Assembly: GCA_964620345.1 (NCBI GenBank)
Contig: CAZUHK010000122.1
Span: 1-9,957, forward strand
Length of the DNA stretch: 9,957 bases
Origin: CAZUHK01 sp964620345
GTDB taxonomy: Bacteria > Planctomycetota > Phycisphaerae > Phycisphaerales > Zrk34
Reading direction: 5' to 3'
Below are positions 6,923-9,957 of the stretch, piece by piece (the stretch's first letter is position 1; every line of letters begins with the position of its first letter). The position numbers and the translations under genes are program-made. The notes beneath the pieces are model-generated. The model was not told the DNA's origin. It searched no databases and was given only the letters and a program-made list of their open reading frames with translations.

Positions 6923-6981
6923 CACGAAGGAGTGTTTGGACCGAACCGGATCGACCGGATCGACAAGATCGCCCGGATCAT
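6923..6981. repeat. 9-bp unit repeats in the glnS leader
   Basis: One CACGAAGGA unit (6923-6931) matches the repeat unit at 1928-2037. It is followed by CCGGATCGA at 6946-6954 and 6955-6963, then degraded copies CAAGATCGC (6964-6972) and CCGGATCAT (6973-6981). The array begins about 12 bases upstream of the glnS start codon and would be transcribed in its leader. Confidence 0.65.
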
Positions 6982-7244
6982 TCGCCGGTGAACAAGAACC
7001 GGCATTCGTGGGGTTCAACCTGGTTGCGGACCACCCACTTGAACCACACCCTAGCCGCGTGATTGTGAAACAGTCGCTCGATCAACTTCCATTCGATCTT
7101 CTCGCACAAAAGCCGATCGTTGTCCAGTCCCCGCCCCGATCGATCGGCGGCGAGGCGCGATTGTTGCCGACCCGGCCGTTCGATCGGACATGGCGTCACC
7201 GCCCCGCCCATGTCGGCCGTCACAGCCCAAACGGTCGCCGTCAA
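6978..7244 (-). CDS. Doubtful small ORF of 88 codons
   Basis: An open frame with a TTG start and no ribosome binding site. The C-terminal half reads like protein (CEKIEWKLIERLFHNH and FKWVVRNQVEP), but the N-terminal half does not, and its 3' end lies in the repeat array. It lies between two same-strand genes. It could be a chance frame or the remnant of a lost gene. I recognise no family. Confidence 0.2.
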   Translation of the reverse strand: MTATVWAVTADMGGAVTPCPIERPGRQQSRLAADRSGRGLDNDRLLCEKIEWKLIERLFHNHAARVWFKWVVRNQVEPHECRFLFTGE

Positions 7245-7301
7245 GGTTGGAGGTTGCCGATGCGGTTGTCATTGAGAGTCGGTCGGCGCCTTGCGTTTGG
7301 G

Positions 7302-9218
7302 TCAAACCATCTGCCACGGCCCCGCGGCATCAATGGCGAATTCGACGCCGCCCGCGCACTCGCGGCCTTTGACTTCGGCTCCACTAAGCAGGTTCTTGAG
7401 CCCCGTGCCACGGGCCAGTTCCGTGGGCACGACGACTGTCTTCCACAGAGCTTTATGGTCGGGCACAACCACGATGTCGTCGAGCACCGCGATGCCGTCC
7501 GCGATGCCGCGTGCCTGCCGACAACCCCGTTGGGCGACGGCTTGGCATAGCCAGCGGTTCATGGGGTCGGCGGCCACGTCGCGGTAAAAGCCGGATTCCA
7601 AGGTGCGGTGGAGATCCGCCTGTGGTTTGATAAACGGAAAAGCGCCGCTGACGTCTTGAGTCCAGCACGACCGCCAGACCAAGCGGCGTGGTCCGGCGTG
7701 GGCGAGGCGATGCATCAGTTCGTGCCCGGATCTTTCGCCGTGAGTGGGATTGTCGACCGCGAAGGCGTTGCTCACGCGTTCGGTACTGATGCCCTCGCCC
7801 CACATGAAAAAGTCGGGGTTGTGCTTCTTGCCCAAGCGGTAGATCTCTTCATACAGACTGGACGGGCCGGCGATCGCTTCGCCGGGGAAATTGAGCCAGT
7901 CTTTGGAAGCCGCAGAGAAATTGGGTGGATAGGGCTGGAATGCGCTATCCCAGAAAATACCGGTAATGCCCAGATCGTTGATCGTGTAATCGATCCACTT
8001 GTGCATGTCCTGGCGATAACCGGGGCTCAGCGCATCGCAGATCCGAAAGACGTTGTTGCCCACCGCGCGTTCGTCGATGCCTTTCATCGCCCAGTTGTCG
8101 CGCCATAGCGTCGGGCCACCGGCGCCGAGTTTGCCGTAACGGGCCATCCACATGTAGGTGTGACCACCGCGGTTGTGGATGAAATCGACCAGTTGCCGCG
8201 CGCCGTCATCGCCACCGAGATGTGGCGACGCCTTGCGTGAACGCGCTTCGCAGTCCGCACCGGCCAGCGGCAGGTCGTGAATCGACAAGCCGAATCCCTT
8301 CACCCCGCAGTCGTCCATCAGCAATTTCACGCCTTCGCGGGCCTTTTCGAAATTCATGTCCGGCTGCCAAAAAGTGTGCAGCCAGAACCAGCAGGTGTTG
8401 TACCACCACGCCGGCGGCTCTTGGTACAGATCGAAGAAGTTGGCCATGCAGCGATCGGCTTCTTCCAAGCCCTTGCCGTAGTAAATCGAGACGTCGGGCA
8501 GGCAAAGCAAGTCGTGGACCTTCATGTCCCGGTACGGAAGAAAACGGAAGGACTGGCCATCTTCGCGATACTCGATTTCGCCGCCGATGTCCGGGTGACG
8601 CACGACGATCCATACCCAACTCTGGTCAACCGGGTCGAAATACAGGGCGCCGGGCACCGTGCTCTGGCCGGGAAAGGTGGTGCGAAAACTGGTTTTCAGC
8701 CAGGGCAAGACCGCTTTGATCGGGCCTTCTTCCAGGGAGACATGCTCGCGCGGCCCACTGCCGCCGATGGCCACGGCGCGCATGCGGGTATCGGGACCGA
8801 ACAGGCCGGTCGGCGCGCACAGCACTTTCACCGACTTGATCAGATCCGGCGCTTCGATCGGCACGTTCCAAAGGTCGTCCAGTGGCTTGGTGTAATCACC
8901 CCAGGGCACGCGCGCCAGGGTGTGGCGAAAGTGCACCGCGTTGGTCGGGCCGATGTGATTGCCCTGACCACCGGGCACGACAACCCTTTCCAGACGGTAG
9001 CGGGCACCGGTGAGATAACCCTCCCAGCACTTGATATCGAAAACCGTCTTCAGCCCGCCCCAGCAATCCGCGTGATCGACGACCTCGGTGGGGACCGCGG
9101 TGTTGTTCAGTTCGAATTCGTGACCGGCACCGAATTCGAGCACCGTCCGATCCCGGACAGTGTCATGAATCCGCAGAATCTGACCCGTCGTGTCATCCAG
9201 CTTGATTTCTATTCGCAA
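7302..9218 (-). CDS. Putative glycoside-hydrolase-like TIM-barrel protein
   Basis: The product has 638 residues and no signal peptide, so it is likely cytoplasmic. The N-terminal 250 or so residues look like a beta-sandwich (IEIKLDDTTGQILRIHD at the start). About 265-520 looks like a TIM barrel. It starts with WWYNTCWFWLHTFW near 270, continues through GVKLLMDDCGVKGFGLSIHD, and includes GITGIFWDSAF with Asp424 and FFMWGEGIS with Glu475. An aspartate at a strand end and a later acidic residue resemble the nucleophile and acid/base of retaining glycosidases such as clans GH-D and GH31, but I cannot assign a family. The C-terminal ~110 residues may be a small beta domain. The start is a TTG at 9216-9218 without a ribosome binding site; the frame stays open upstream with no better start. 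GC content is lower than in neighbouring genes. No transporter or regulator is adjacent. Confidence 0.72.
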   Translation of the reverse strand: MRIEIKLDDTTGQILRIHDTVRDRTVLEFGAGHEFELNNTAVPTEVVDHADCWGGLKTVFDIKCWEGYLTGARYRLERVVVPGGQGNHIGPTNAVHFRHTLARVPWGDYTKPLDDLWNVPIEAPDLIKSVKVLCAPTGLFGPDTRMRAVAIGGSGPREHVSLEEGPIKAVLPWLKTSFRTTFPGQSTVPGALYFDPVDQSWVWIVVRHPDIGGEIEYREDGQSFRFLPYRDMKVHDLLCLPDVSIYYGKGLEEADRCMANFFDLYQEPPAWWYNTCWFWLHTFWQPDMNFEKAREGVKLLMDDCGVKGFGLSIHDLPLAGADCEARSRKASPHLGGDDGARQLVDFIHNRGGHTYMWMARYGKLGAGGPTLWRDNWAMKGIDERAVGNNVFRICDALSPGYRQDMHKWIDYTINDLGITGIFWDSAFQPYPPNFSAASKDWLNFPGEAIAGPSSLYEEIYRLGKKHNPDFFMWGEGISTERVSNAFAVDNPTHGERSGHELMHRLAHAGPRRLVWRSCWTQDVSGAFPFIKPQADLHRTLESGFYRDVAADPMNRWLCQAVAQRGCRQARGIADGIAVLDDIVVVPDHKALWKTVVVPTELARGTGLKNLLSGAEVKGRECAGGVEFAIDAAGPWQMV

Positions 9219-9259
9219 GGGGTACTGCTCACAAAAAAGACTTGTCCGAAGACGGGGGC

Positions 9260-9531
9260 TTATACCGGCAACTCCACACGATTCCTGTGCCTGTATTGTC
9301 CTGCGATGCGGCTGGCCACAAGAACCATAAGACGATGATTCTGGAACTTCCAGGCATCCTCGTCAAGAGGCAAGCGGGGTTTGCCGTGAAGTGTTTGCCA
9401 CCACGCGTGAACGGTAGCGGCTTTCGCTTTGCCGCGGGTTGGAGAACACAGAGCAGGACCGGTGCATTCCCGTTCGCCTCGGCACGCCGTTCAGGCGTGG
9501 GCTGGTCCTTCCCCGCATCACCACGATGATA
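9260..9531 (-). pseudogene. Probable frameshifted gene fragment
   Basis: The minus strand is open from the TGA at 9491-9493 down to a TAA at 9260-9262, and the last 55 codons read like a real C-terminus (TVHAWWQTLHGKPRLPLDED, then WKFQNHRLMVLVASRIAGQY). There is no start codon at its head. The neighbouring minus frame upstream reads GKDQPTPERRAE and would join it smoothly if one base were restored near 9470. The fragment ends 41 bases before the hydrolase-like gene on the same strand. I recognise no family. The other strand and frame also contain ORFs of 95-145 codons, which read less naturally, so the call is moderate. Confidence 0.35.
9483..9499. repeat. 6-bp perfect hairpin
   Basis: CACGCC (9483-9488) pairs with GGCGTG (9494-9499) around GTTCA. 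It has no T tract on either strand and lies inside the frameshifted fragment. Confidence 0.4.
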
Positions 9532-9626
9532 AAATCCGATACGCGAGTCGATGCCCGCTATGTCAACCAAGCGGCTGGCCAGGCCCTGTTCGGCCAAAGT
9601 GGCGCGACTTCCGACGCAACCGAAGG

Positions 9627-9656
9627 TGGACAGGACACAAGCAAACCTCGTAAACT
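9627..9656 (+). promoter_or_regulatory. Probable promoter of tRNA-Thr
   Basis: TGGACA (9627-9632) matches five of six -35 bases, and TAAACT (9651-9656), 18 bases on, matches four of six -10 bases. Transcription would start about 10 bases before the tRNA at 9676. Confidence 0.45.
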
Positions 9657-9675
9657 CAGCGATCAACAGCAGCTA

Positions 9676-9748
9676 GCCACCTTAGCTCAATTGGCAGAGC
9701 ACCGCTTTTGTAAAGCGAAGGTTGCCGGTTCGATTCCGGCAGGTGGCT
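9676..9748 (+). tRNA. tRNA-Thr(UGU)
   Basis: A complete cloverleaf. The acceptor stem is GCCACCT with AGGTGGC (9676-9682, 9741-9747), discriminator T9748. The D arm is AGCTCAATTGGCAGAGC. The anticodon loop is TTTGTAA with anticodon TGT, reading threonine ACA. The T arm GCCGG-TTCGATT-CCGGC is perfect. The outermost anticodon-stem pair is a C-A mismatch. CCA is not encoded and must be added after transcription. No clear terminator follows. Confidence 0.95.
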
Positions 9749-9795
9749 TTGGACTCGCAGGCAGCGAGATCGGGCACAACCGCGCACCGGAGTCC

Positions 9796-9813
9796 AACGC
9801 TCAACGCTCAACG
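9796..9813. repeat. 7-bp tandem repeat
   Basis: AACGCTC is repeated twice and followed by AACG. It overlaps the stop codon region of the minus-strand gene at the right edge, whose last codons (GAG, CGT, TGA) lie inside it. Confidence 0.6.
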
Positions 9814-9957
9814 TCCGTCATCGCCACCGTCCAGATGCGTTTGAGAGGCAGCTCCGCCCGCAAGTCGTCGGGGAGTTTGCTGTAGCCCGAATTATTAGCC
9901 GTTGGTAACCGTTCACACTCCTTGGCGAGTTGGCAGGGGATGATCCGATAACCATGG
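9801..9957 (-). CDS. 3' end of an unidentified gene, truncated by the window
   Basis: A minus-strand frame enters from the right edge and stays open for 51 codons to the TGA at 9801-9803. It reads like a protein C-terminus, with GYRIIPCQLAKECERLP and then YSKLPDDLRAELPLKRIWTV. No family is recognised from so short a piece. A second minus frame starting with ATG near 9955 gives 45 codons but reads less naturally. It converges on the tRNA-Thr gene. Confidence 0.5.
   Translation of the reverse strand, partial: HGYRIIPCQLAKECERLPTANNSGYSKLPDDLRAELPLKRIWTVAMTDVER

Larger units (their letters stand above)
6912..7301. other. 390-base gap between glnS and the hydrolase-like gene
   Basis: It contains short-period repeats next to glnS (6923-6981), one doubtful minus-strand ORF (6978-7244) and a perfect 12-bp palindrome CCGATCGATCGG (7136-7147). 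GATC-containing words are frequent across it. I see no convincing promoter or terminator. It is the only visible leader for glnS, so the glnS promoter should be here, but I could not find a good match. Confidence 0.5.

Noticed and set aside
5208..7550. 780-codon plus-strand open frame
   Set aside because: It is antisense to glnS and part of the hydrolase-like gene, both of which have clear motifs; its translation has no recognisable domain.
9229..9666. 145-codon minus-strand ORF upstream of the hydrolase-like gene
   Set aside because: Its second half reads less like protein than the neighbouring minus frame, so I treat the stretch as a frameshifted fragment instead of an intact gene.
9751..9795. 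GGACTC/GAGTCC inverted repeat after tRNA-Thr
   Set aside because: A 6-bp stem with a 33-base loop and no T tract is not convincing as a terminator.
9439..9885. 148-codon plus-strand frame across tRNA-Thr
   Set aside because: It reads through the tRNA, giving the familiar spurious QLAEHRFCKAKVAGS-type peptide.

Overview
The window looks like chromosomal DNA of a GC-rich bacterium, most likely a planctomycete of the class Phycisphaerae. This is an inference from three things: a 190-residue protein whose pattern I associate with planctomycetes, a lipoprotein with a LolA-like look, and several short-period dispersed repeats. No rRNA is present to confirm it. There is no CRISPR array, intact insertion sequence or prophage.

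Layout. Thioredoxin reductase (trxB, 153-1190, minus) is transcribed away from a plus-strand cluster. The cluster holds a conserved protein of unknown function (1313-1885), an envelope lipoprotein (1988-2878) and a membrane protein with a C-terminal RDD domain (2939-4459). The last two are 60 bases apart and are probably an operon. They are followed by a tRNA-Pro(GGG)-like gene at 4516-4591 with an extra base in the anticodon loop and a damaged T arm. From 4592 to 5195 there is no intact gene, only repeats, coding-like fragments and a plus-strand intrinsic terminator that fits no intact gene. Glutaminyl-tRNA synthetase (glnS, 5196-6911, minus) follows. A 390-base gap with one doubtful ORF separates it from a 638-codon minus-strand gene for a probable cytoplasmic glycoside-hydrolase-like TIM-barrel protein (7302-9218), which is less GC-rich than its neighbours. 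Upstream of that gene is a coding-like fragment that appears frameshifted (about 9260-9531, minus). Then come a normal tRNA-Thr(UGU) at 9676-9748 with a plausible promoter, and the 3' end of a minus-strand gene that runs off the right edge (9801-9957).

How the parts relate. trxB and glnS are housekeeping genes. The lipoprotein and RDD protein are both exported or membrane proteins and may act together in the envelope. The hydrolase-like gene stands alone with no visible carbohydrate-use partners.

I see no complete new multi-gene system. The observations most worth checking are the tRNA-Pro variant, whose anticodon loop resembles a +1 frameshift suppressor, and a 9-bp-unit inverted repeat. 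One arm of that repeat encodes the lipoprotein signal peptide, and its loop carries the ribosome binding site and start codon.
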